Assembly (NCBI GenBank): GCA_020342025.1
Contig: CP070840.1
Coordinates: forward strand, 1,471,127-1,476,731
Source: Deltaproteobacteria bacterium
GTDB lineage: Bacteria > Desulfobacterota > DSM-4660 > Desulfatiglandales > HGW-15
Direction: 5' to 3'
Length of the DNA: 5,605 nucleotides
Position 1 is the first letter of the stretch; each line of letters begins with the position of its first letter. A model generated the notes under the pieces. That model saw nothing but the letters and a program-made list of their open reading frames with translations, was not told the DNA's origin and made no database searches. Shown one piece after another: positions 1 through 5,605 of the stretch. Position numbers and translations under genes: made by a program.

Positions 1-1002
1 CTAGTTTCAATGCTGCTCAATTTCATTATGCCCTCCACCATGGGTCGTGTCGTATTACTGGTTCCGATTGTGGTCTCTATGGCGGAGCGTCTAAACTTTC
101 CAGAAGGCAGCCCTGGCCGAAACGGGATGGTTATGGCAGTGACCTTGGCCTGCTTTGTGCCTTCCTGCGCGATCTTGCCATCTAATGTTGTCAATATGGT
201 ACTGGCAGGGGCCTCCGAGAGTATCTACGGCATTACGTTCGCTTATGCTAATTACTTCAGGCTGCACTTCCCGGTAATTGGTCTCATGAAAGGACTCGCT
301 ATTGTGCTATTGACCTGCATTTTTTTCCCCGCTCGAATTGCTTCCACTCCTGCTGAGCGGCATCAGAGACCCTTACCATGGAGCAAGAATGAATGCGTCC
401 TGGCCTTGATTTTGGCCGGGACGCTGCTTTTATGGGGGACCGATTTTTTACATGGGATTTCACCGGCATGGGTGGCGCTTTCCGCAGCTTTGGTATGCCT
501 GATGCCTTTTAACCGGCTTTTACCGGCAGGCGCTTTCCAGGGGGTGATAAACTTTGGCCCCCTCTTCTATGTAGCCGGAGTTCTTGGCCTAGGGGCAATC
601 GTGGCAAAAACCGGGTTGGGGGACATTTTCGGCAACGAACTACTGAAGCTAATTAACTTTGAACCTGGTCACCACATGCGAAATTTTTTCTCGTTGGTCA
701 TCCTATTCACTGGCATTAGCCCACTCACAACCGTACCCGGCTTCCCAGCTGTAGTGACACCCCTTTCCGCACGTATCGCCACGGTGACAGGATTTCCTTT
801 AGAAACCGTTTTGATGACGCAGGTGATCGGTTACTGCAACCTCATTCTTCCTTATCAACTGCCCCCGCTGGTGGTAGGGATGCAATTGGGAGGAGTAAAC
901 GCCGCCAAGGGTGCACGATTGACTATTGCCCTTGCTACTGTTTCCATCCTCATTCTGATGCCTGCCAACTATCTCTGGTGGTCTTTCCTTGGTCTCTTTT
1001 GA
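1..1002 (+). CDS. DASS/SLC13-family anion (carboxylate) transporter, C-terminal part
   Basis: This is an integral membrane protein, probably a cation-coupled or exchange carrier for a di- or tricarboxylate or another organic anion. The frame is open from base 1. The first Met (base 10) sits inside the DASS fold with no ribosome binding site, so the true start lies left of the window; family members usually have 450-500 residues and about 333 are visible. Numbering from the base-10 Met, residues 4-21 (N-F-I-M-P-S-T then R-V-V-L-L-V-P-I) and 50-68 (P-S-N then M-V-L-A-G) resemble the first re-entrant hairpin and following loop. Residues 235-256 (G-I-S-P-L-T-T-V-P-G-F-P then T-P-L) and 277-292 (N-L-I-L-P-Y-Q-L-P-P-L-V-V-G) resemble the second repeat. 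Hydrophobic segments lie near 40-56, 85-108, 127-145, 151-168, 183-200, 222-236, 265-290 and 303-326. The canonical SNT signature is not evident, so the substrate is open. The gene converges on the UbiD operon. Confidence 0.78.
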   Translation, partial: LVSMLLNFIMPSTMGRVVLLVPIVVSMAERLNFPEGSPGRNGMVMAVTLACFVPSCAILPSNVVNMVLAGASESIYGITFAYANYFRLHFPVIGLMKGLAIVLLTCIFFPARIASTPAERHQRPLPWSKNECVLALILAGTLLLWGTDFLHGISPAWVALSAALVCLMPFNRLLPAGAFQGVINFGPLFYVAGVLGLGAIVAKTGLGDIFGNELLKLINFEPGHHMRNFFSLVILFTGISPLTTVPGFPAVVTPLSARIATVTGFPLETVLMTQVIGYCNLILPYQLPPLVVGMQLGGVNAAKGARLTIALATVSILILMPANYLWWSFLGLF

Positions 1003-1077
1003 AGACAACCGAGCCTTGCTCTCTGAAAAAAAACGAACACAAACCAAGTCGCTCCATGTCCCATCCGTCAAAACGTC

Positions 1078-1108
1078 TTCTATAGATTTTGATTACATGC
1101 TTATAGAA
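1078..1108. repeat. AT-rich inverted repeat in the convergent gene junction
   Basis: TTCTATA at 1078-1084 pairs perfectly with TATAGAA at 1102-1108 across a 17-base loop. A competing pair, AGATTTT at 1084-1090 and AAAATCT at 1107-1113, overlaps it. The junction between the transporter stop (1002) and the UbiD stop (1126) is 123 bp and holds no gene. The repeat could contribute to bidirectional transcription end or mRNA 3'-end stability. However, the stems are short and AT-rich, and no proper U-run follows on either strand, so I do not call an intrinsic terminator. In AT-rich DNA such pairs can arise by chance. Confidence 0.3.
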
Positions 1109-1125
1109 AATCTTAAATATCAACC

Positions 1126-2571
1126 TTAAAACCCCAAAATGAACTTCGTTCGTTTGGGGATCTCGAAATCAGGAAGTCCAATCTGCTTCCAAACATCTAG
1201 GGCCTTCATCATGAGCTCTTTGGACGGAATAGAAAAGGGCCTGGGTTGCTCTTCCTTTTCCGTCGCATCAATGACGAGTTTGCTGCTCAGCTCCACCTCT
1301 CCATCCCGCACGCGAACAGTGGGATCTAAGATGGCCGAGGCAAAGACATTCTCAATAATAATGGTGTCCCGTTCTGCATTAAACCTTGAGTTCATGGCCC
1401 AATCCATATGCATGGGATCGCGTATGTCTATGTCCTCGTCCACCACCGTCACTCGTTTTAATTGAGTCATATCTGCCACCAAACGGCCCACCTGCTTGGC
1501 GTGACCATGGTACAACGGTTTCATGGATATGATGCCATGGGCCAGGAGTCCCCCATAAGTGAGGTCGATATGGGCGTCCTTGACTGTATTATGACCCAAG
1601 TCATGTCGTAGAATCTTCATTATAAGTCCCGCGTTACTCAGGCTTTGGATTGTTGTACTTTCACTGGGGGGCATCTGACTGATGTATCCGTAATAGATGG
1701 GGTCCTTGCGGTGCGTGATAGCTGTTATGCTGGCCACGGGCTTTTGCCCAACAGGCCCCATATAACCGGCAAACTCTCCGAATGGCCCCTCTTCGGCAGA
1801 ATCTCCGGGTCGGAATTCGCCTTCGATGACGAACTCTGCATGTGCTGGGACCAGCAGATCCACGGTTTTTGCCTTCACCACTTCAATGGGCTCGCCCTTG
1901 AGCGCTCCGGCTATGGTCAGTTCGTCGGTCCCGTAGGGCACATTAGCTACCGCCGAAAAGTTGACCACAGGCTCTGCCCCGATCACCCAGGCAAAGGGCG
2001 CAGGTTTCCCTTTTTTGGCATAGGACTCATAGCACAAGGTGCCGTGCCGTCCCTTAGCCAGGTTCACGGCCAAATGTCTGCTGTCTTTGACCATCGCTCG
2101 GTACACGGCAGTGTTTTGGATACCCGTCTCGTCGTCTCGGCTTATGGTGGGGCATGAGAGGTAGGGTGCCGTATCCTTCCCGGGTGTCCACACAGGGATA
2201 GGCATAGAACCAAGATCCATATCATCCCCCGACAGGACAACTTCCTGGCAGGGTGCCTTATTCACCTGCTTGGGTGGCAGGGGCTGAAGAAGGGCCTGAA
2301 TCCATTTCTCATTGATTCCATCCGGTTCAGTTTCCAGGGCGATGGCATAAACCTCGCGCGATGCGCCAAGTATGCCGGTCATCACGGGTACATTGAATCC
2401 CTGGACCTGTTCAAAGAGTAAGCCAAAGCGTTCCCCCTCCGGGAGAGCCTGGAACATCCACCGAGCGAGACAGGACAATTCCCAGGTGCGATCCACACTC
2501 TGCTGGACGCGCCTCAACTTACCTTTCTCCTCCAGAACCGCAAGATATTCCCTGATATCACGATATGCCAT
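1126..2571 (-). CDS. UbiD-family prFMN-dependent decarboxylase/carboxylase
   Basis: This 481-residue cytoplasmic enzyme is of normal length for the family and appears intact. UbiD enzymes use prenylated FMN, made by UbiX, for reversible decarboxylation of aromatic or alpha,beta-unsaturated acids. The N-terminus (YRDIREYLAVLEEKGKL, 3-19) and the D-L-G-S-M-P-I-P segment (119-126) are typical. N153-T-A-V-Y-R158 matches the cofactor loop, and H176 has the spacing of the metal-ligand His. In E261-G-P-F-G-E266, E261 and E266 with R158 correspond to the catalytic Glu-Arg-Glu set of fungal Fdc1 (R173, E277, E282); E217 is a possible third metal ligand. D378-E-D-I-D-I-R-D (378-385), W391-A and S429-S-K-L-V-I-D-A-T (429-437) complete the C-terminal signature. 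The ATG at 2571 is fixed by an AAGGAGGT five bases upstream. It is the last gene of the minus-strand set, 237 bp after the CoA-transferase. Substrate and direction are unknown; the neighbours suggest a CoA-linked acid. It is not assigned as ubiquinone ubiD because no quinone genes are nearby. Confidence 0.93.
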   Translation of the reverse strand: MAYRDIREYLAVLEEKGKLRRVQQSVDRTWELSCLARWMFQALPEGERFGLLFEQVQGFNVPVMTGILGASREVYAIALETEPDGINEKWIQALLQPLPPKQVNKAPCQEVVLSGDDMDLGSMPIPVWTPGKDTAPYLSCPTISRDDETGIQNTAVYRAMVKDSRHLAVNLAKGRHGTLCYESYAKKGKPAPFAWVIGAEPVVNFSAVANVPYGTDELTIAGALKGEPIEVVKAKTVDLLVPAHAEFVIEGEFRPGDSAEEGPFGEFAGYMGPVGQKPVASITAITHRKDPIYYGYISQMPPSESTTIQSLSNAGLIMKILRHDLGHNTVKDAHIDLTYGGLLAHGIISMKPLYHGHAKQVGRLVADMTQLKRVTVVDEDIDIRDPMHMDWAMNSRFNAERDTIIIENVFASAILDPTVRVRDGEVELSSKLVIDATEKEEQPRPFSIPSKELMMKALDVWKQIGLPDFEIPKRTKFILGF

Positions 2572-2576
2572 GAAAG

Positions 2577-2584
2577 ACCTCCTT
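2577..2584 (-). promoter_or_regulatory. Ribosome binding site of the UbiD-family gene
   Basis: The minus strand reads AAGGAGGT, a full-length Shine-Dalgarno match, followed by five bases and the ATG at 2571. It decides the start codon and predicts efficient translation independent of the upstream gene. Confidence 0.88.
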
Positions 2585-2638
2585 GGAGAAAAAGACCAAT
2601 GCTCACATATTTTTCGTCTGTTTAAACCCTTTTGCGTC

Positions 2639-2664
2639 GCCCATTACGAGATAAAGAAATGGGC
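2639..2664. promoter_or_regulatory. Perfect interrupted palindrome upstream of the UbiD gene, possible operator
   Basis: GCCCATT (2639-2645) and AATGGGC (2658-2664) form a perfect 7-bp inverted repeat with a 12-base centre, 68-93 bp upstream of the UbiD start codon. The spacing and symmetry suit a dimeric repressor or activator site. In RNA it would be a 7-bp stem with no U-run after it, so a terminator is unlikely. No regulator gene is visible, and the assignment rests on symmetry and position alone. I could not identify a convincing -35/-10 pair for the minus strand in this gap. Confidence 0.4.
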
Positions 2665-2727
2665 TAGGGCATATACTCCCACCATTGACAGGGAGATGCA
2701 GTGGACGAGATTCCCATGCTGTGTTTG

Positions 2728-2768
2728 ATGAGTGAGGACGAAAAACGGGCTCAAAATGGATCACTCAT
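2728..2768. repeat. 8-bp perfect inverted repeat downstream of the CoA-transferase gene
   Basis: ATGAGTGA (2728-2735) and TCACTCAT (2761-2768) pair perfectly around a 25-base loop, starting about 40 bases after the CoA-transferase stop codon on the minus strand. A G-T pair can extend the stem by one. No U-run follows, so it is a poor intrinsic terminator. It could be an mRNA 3'-end or processing hairpin between the two genes, or a pair of distant half-sites for a regulator. Nothing in the sequence decides between these. Confidence 0.4.
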
Positions 2769-2808
2769 TTGCGCAACTGAATTGGATGTGCCGGTGAAAT
2801 GCTTTAGG

Positions 2809-4071
2809 CTAAATAGCCCCCGTCTCCCTGAGTTTCTCTATCTGCTCCGGTGTATACCCAAGCACATCTTCATAGATGACTTCATTGGCTGCTCCTAACG
2901 GTAAACCGGGAAATCGAACCCTGCCTTCAGAACCGAGTATTCTGAAGGGGATGTTAGGCATCTTTATAGGAGATCCTGTGACCGTGTCCTCAATCTCGAT
3001 CCATGATTGCCTCGCTTCATAATGGCCATCTTTCGCTATATCTGCCATACTGTTTATGGGGCCTATTGCCACATCCAATTGGGCACAGGTTTCCAAGACA
3101 TCTTGCAGGTCTTTGCTTGCTATCCACTCCGCGATGAGCTTGTTGATGACCTGGCGATTCTCTTCTTTGACACGTTCTTTGTTGGTTTTGAAGCGTGGAT
3201 CGTCAATTATTTCTGGGTGACCTACAGCCTTCATAAGCCTTTCAAAGGGCCGTTGAACCGAGGCGGTCATGGTTACCCACTTTCCATCTTTAGTCTTGAA
3301 AATATTTCTGGGAGCCACGTAGCTCCATTCGCTTCCAAGGGAATGAGGAACCTCTCCTGTCATAGTGTGTCTAATAAATTCACCGCCGAATAAGCCAAAA
3401 AGGGGTTCGTAGAGGGAAATGTCTATAACTCGTCCGCCCTTCTTACCCCTTTCTTGATCTCGCAAGCAGATCATGATCGCTAGTGCAAGATGCAGGCTGG
3501 TGAGAAAGTCTGCGAGGGGCAAGGGGGCATTCAAGGGATCACCGCCCCTCGGGGCATTCAAATAGGTGAATCCCGCAAATCCCTCCGCTATGGTGCCAAA
3601 GCCCGGTCTGGCCGCGTAAGGCCCTGTCTGTCCATACCCTGAAAGCCTACCAATGATCAGCCCAGGATTGCGGTTTTGTAGCGTCCCCATATCAAGGCCG
3701 AGCTTTTCCAGCGTCCCTGAACGCATGTTTTCAAGAAGCACATCGGACTGCGCTATCAGCTCTAAGAAGATTTTCTTCCCCTCTTCTGATCTCAGGTTTA
3801 TTGTCACGGGAAACTTATTACGAGCGAGAAAAGCCCAGTAAGGCTGGATCCCAGGATCGATTTCCCAAAATGCCCGGGGTGCGTCTGGTACCACGGGATT
3901 TTCAATCTTTATCACCTCTGCACCAAAATCGCCCAGTAGAGTCGCTGCGTAAGGAGCCGCCACGACCGATGCAACATCTATGACCCGTATGTCCTTCAAA
4001 GTAAGACCTTTCAGGGCCGCTTCAGATCTCTGATCACGAACAAATCGGTTAATTTCCTCTTTTGATCTCAT
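2809..4071 (-). CDS. CaiB/BaiF-type (class III) acyl-CoA transferase
   Basis: This 420-residue soluble protein, of normal family length, should move CoA from a donor thioester such as succinyl-CoA to a carboxylic acid. Family signatures in order are R29-V-I-D-V-A-S-V-V-A-A-P-Y (29-41), G47-D-F-G-A-E-V-I-K-I-E (47-57), N85-K86 followed by V-T-I-N-L, S109-D-V-L-L-E-N (109-115), and S144-G-Y-G-Q-T-G-P-Y (144-152). D188 in L-P-L-A-D-F sits where the catalytic Asp (D169 in formyl-CoA transferase and CaiB) is expected. D217-I-S-L-Y-E (217-222) and P375-F-R-I-L (375-379) are also typical. The ATG at 4071 is fixed by AGGAGG six bases upstream, which gives an N-terminal stretch of about 28 residues before the conserved start, somewhat longer than usual. 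It lies 51 bp after the synthetase gene and is probably co-transcribed. The substrate cannot be named: relatives act on carnitine, oxalate, benzylsuccinate, phthalate and others, and racemases share the fold. Confidence 0.92.
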   Translation of the reverse strand: MRSKEEINRFVRDQRSEAALKGLTLKDIRVIDVASVVAAPYAATLLGDFGAEVIKIENPVVPDAPRAFWEIDPGIQPYWAFLARNKFPVTINLRSEEGKKIFLELIAQSDVLLENMRSGTLEKLGLDMGTLQNRNPGLIIGRLSGYGQTGPYAARPGFGTIAEGFAGFTYLNAPRGGDPLNAPLPLADFLTSLHLALAIMICLRDQERGKKGGRVIDISLYEPLFGLFGGEFIRHTMTGEVPHSLGSEWSYVAPRNIFKTKDGKWVTMTASVQRPFERLMKAVGHPEIIDDPRFKTNKERVKEENRQVINKLIAEWIASKDLQDVLETCAQLDVAIGPINSMADIAKDGHYEARQSWIEIEDTVTGSPIKMPNIPFRILGSEGRVRFPGLPLGAANEVIYEDVLGYTPEQIEKLRETGAI

Positions 4072-4077
4072 CCTCTT

Positions 4078-4083
4078 CCTCCT
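4078..4083 (-). promoter_or_regulatory. Ribosome binding site of the CoA-transferase gene
   Basis: The minus strand reads AGGAGG six bases before the ATG at 4071, within the 51-bp gap after the synthetase stop. It supports the chosen start, and hence the longer N-terminus. No promoter or terminator is apparent in this gap, which favours co-transcription with the upstream gene. Confidence 0.85.
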
Positions 4084-4122
4084 AAGCTTGCCCTCCCTGA
4101 AAACGCGTCTTTCTCGCTAGAA

Positions 4123-5605
4123 TCAGACGGCTTTTTCCTGGCTTATCAAATCCAGCAGTAACTGCGTGGACGCTTTTGCCCTTTCTGATTTTGGAATTTC
4201 TTCCAAGAACCGAATGACCTTAGGGATCTTGAAATCAGGGAGCGTTTTCTCGCAGTGACTTATAATATCCTTTTCCTCGAGTTCACATCCTGGTTTAGGC
4301 ACTATAAAGGAAGCAACCTCTTCTCCATAGATAGCATCGGGAATGCCTATCGTCGCTGCCTCTTTTACATCCGGATGCTCCATCAACCGATTGGTGATCT
4401 CCATGGGAGAGATATTGACGCCGCCTCTGATGATGAGGTCCTTGATCCTGCCCGTATAAAATACATAACCTTCTGGATCTACATAACCCATATCACCGGT
4501 ATGGAAACCCACTTCCGGAAACCTATCAATTCCTCCATCTTCCTTCAGATACCCCAATGCATTGGATTTTCCCCTGTACACGATCTCACCCTCTTGTCCC
4601 ACCTCACATCTTTCTCCTTGTTCATTTACAATGAATAGCTCTTTAGAGCTAACGGGCGGACCAGCTGATCCGATCTTTCTTTTCTCCGGAGGGCTTGCAC
4701 ATACCCAACCCCCTTCACTTGAGCCTGCCAGTTGATTAATAGGAATCCCATATATGTCTTCAAATTCACCATGCTTTTCCACAGATAGGGGCGCAGAGCT
4801 GCTCGTCATGAATCTCAGGGCAGGTAGGTCCTTTTTATGGATCTCCACCGGATCACTGACCAGTATATTGATAACCGTGGGCACGCCAACCGCTATTGTT
4901 ACACCATGCTCCCTCAACCATTCAGGAAACCTGGAACGTGAGAATTTCTGCCCAAGAACGAGGGTGGCACCTGCTTGCATGGTCACCAGAATGGACAAGA
5001 TCTGCGGGGAGAGCCAACTGTAAGCCCGGTAATCCAGAATTGTATCCTGTTCGGTGATGCCCAGCCTTTCAATCAAATCATGCACCTGATAGAAAAGGGC
5101 CTCTCTGGATATGACAACGCCCTTTGGCCTTTCTGTCGTACCGGAAGTGAAAACAATCTCTGCAATATCATGCTTACTGCCCAGAGGCGTCTCAAAATCT
5201 GGCTCAAGATTTTCGACCATGGAAAAGAACTCACCCTCCCTGCGTTCTTTCACATCGAGAGTAGAGAACGGCAGCCATGAATATGGAGAATCTGTTTGGT
5301 CAAAATCCATTTCTTCGTTGTAGATAACGAATTTCGGCTTTACTCGTCCAATGATGTGATAGATATTCTCTCTGCTTTCTTCAAAGTTGATGGGATTTGC
5401 AATGGCGCCATATTTTAAAACTCCAAAATAGATGCTCAACGTTTCTATAGAGTTCTTTCCTACAAGGCTAATGGTATCATCTTTCTTGATCCCCTTGTCT
5501 TTCAAAAAATTAGCGATTCGCCCACATTGCCGATTGAACTCTGAAAATGTAATATCTCTGTTTTGATCCACACTTATGATATATTTTTTGGATCCAAAGC
5601 GCTCC
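4123..5605 (-). CDS. AMP-forming acyl/aryl-CoA synthetase, N-terminus cut by window edge
   Basis: This ANL-superfamily adenylating enzyme should activate a carboxylic acid with ATP and CoA. The frame stays open to the window edge. The GTG at 5569-5571 is internal, because the 11 codons before it continue a typical N-terminus running into R-D-I-T-F-S-E-F; about 493 residues are visible and a few dozen are probably missing. Numbering from that GTG as 1, the P-loop is T142-S-G-T-T-E-R-P-K-G (142-151), with Glu where Gly is usual. The A5 region is A282-G-S-S-E-G-G (282-288). H357-T-G-D (357-360) and G374-R-I-K-D-L-I-I-R-G-G (374-384) are standard, followed by N386-I-S-P-M-E-I. K466 in P-K-S-E-R-A-K matches the catalytic A10 Lys, although the usual preceding Gly is Ala. 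It appears to be the first visible gene of the minus-strand operon. Benzoate-, cinnamate-, carnitine- or medium-chain-type ligases are all possible. Confidence 0.9.
   Translation of the reverse strand, partial: ERFGSKKYIISVDQNRDITFSEFNRQCGRIANFLKDKGIKKDDTISLVGKNSIETLSIYFGVLKYGAIANPINFEESRENIYHIIGRVKPKFVIYNEEMDFDQTDSPYSWLPFSTLDVKERREGEFFSMVENLEPDFETPLGSKHDIAEIVFTSGTTERPKGVVISREALFYQVHDLIERLGITEQDTILDYRAYSWLSPQILSILVTMQAGATLVLGQKFSRSRFPEWLREHGVTIAVGVPTVINILVSDPVEIHKKDLPALRFMTSSSAPLSVEKHGEFEDIYGIPINQLAGSSEGGWVCASPPEKRKIGSAGPPVSSKELFIVNEQGERCEVGQEGEIVYRGKSNALGYLKEDGGIDRFPEVGFHTGDMGYVDPEGYVFYTGRIKDLIIRGGVNISPMEITNRLMEHPDVKEAATIGIPDAIYGEEVASFIVPKPGCELEEKDIISHCEKTLPDFKIPKVIRFLEEIPKSERAKASTQLLLDLISQEKAV

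Noticed and set aside
10..12. ATG as the start codon of the transporter
   Set aside because: It falls within a conserved hairpin of the fold, the frame is open upstream, and the expected N-terminal third of the protein would be missing.
1026..1033. A-run downstream of the transporter, a U-run in minus-strand RNA, as an intrinsic terminator for the UbiD operon
   Set aside because: No GC-rich stem precedes the U-run on the minus strand; the only nearby stem is 4 bp and lies on the wrong side of it.
799..1071. 90-codon minus-strand open frame over the transporter 3' end
   Set aside because: It is antisense to transporter coding sequence, has a composition unlike a real protein, and has no convincing ribosome binding site.
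1645..2157. 170-codon open frame on the plus strand inside the UbiD gene
   Set aside because: It is antisense to strongly conserved UbiD coding sequence, has no family resemblance and no ribosome binding site, and is best explained as a shadow frame.
2685..2690. TTGACA as a plus-strand -35 box
   Set aside because: No acceptable -10 box follows at 16-18 bases, and there is no plus-strand gene downstream to be expressed.
2774..2797. GGCAC and TTGC pair on the minus strand, resembling a sigma-54 promoter
   Set aside because: The spacing between the two blocks is 11 bases instead of about 5, so it does not fit the -24/-12 arrangement.
2701..2898. Short plus-strand open frame spanning the gap and the end of the CoA-transferase gene
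   Set aside because: It is 65 codons, lacks a ribosome binding site, overlaps the transferase 3' end antisense and shows no recognisable protein features.
5569..5571. GTG as the start codon of the acyl-CoA synthetase
   Set aside because: The frame is open upstream to the window edge and encodes residues expected of the family N-terminus; no ribosome binding site is visible before the GTG. The gene is therefore partial.

Overview
The window looks like a catabolic segment from an anaerobic bacterium. The sequence is moderate in GC, with mixed AT-rich and GC-rich patches, and carries strong AAGGAGGT-type ribosome binding sites. The gene content (acyl-CoA synthetase, class III CoA-transferase, UbiD decarboxylase, anion transporter) is common in sulfate-reducing or syntrophic Desulfobacterota and related anaerobes. 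That assignment is inferred from gene content and style only. No rRNA or other taxonomic marker is present.

Layout from left to right: (1) 1-1002, plus strand, the C-terminal part of a DASS/SLC13-type anion (carboxylate) transporter whose 5' end lies left of the window. (2) 1003-1125, a short convergent junction holding only AT-rich inverted repeats. (3) 1126-2571, minus strand, a complete UbiD-family prenylated-FMN-dependent (de)carboxylase. (4) 2572-2808, a 237-bp gap containing the ubiD-type ribosome binding site and two perfect interrupted palindromes. (5) 2809-4071, minus strand, a complete CaiB/BaiF (class III) CoA-transferase. (6) 4072-4122, a 51-bp gap with a strong ribosome binding site. 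(7) 4123-5605, minus strand, an AMP-forming acyl-CoA synthetase that runs off the right edge, so its N-terminus is missing. No tRNA, rRNA, CRISPR array, insertion sequence or phage gene was seen.

The three minus-strand genes read synthetase, then CoA-transferase, then UbiD, and probably form one operon. The gap before the UbiD gene could hold an internal promoter or operator. The simplest joint reading is a pathway for a carboxylic acid, plausibly aromatic or alpha,beta-unsaturated. The acid would be taken up by the convergently encoded transporter, converted to a CoA thioester by the synthetase (ATP) and/or the transferase (CoA exchange), and decarboxylated, or formed by carboxylation, through the UbiD enzyme. 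Anaerobic phthalate degradation is a known precedent for CoA activation followed by a UbiD-like decarboxylase. The actual substrate cannot be read from this sequence. The flavin prenyltransferase UbiX that UbiD enzymes need is not in the window.
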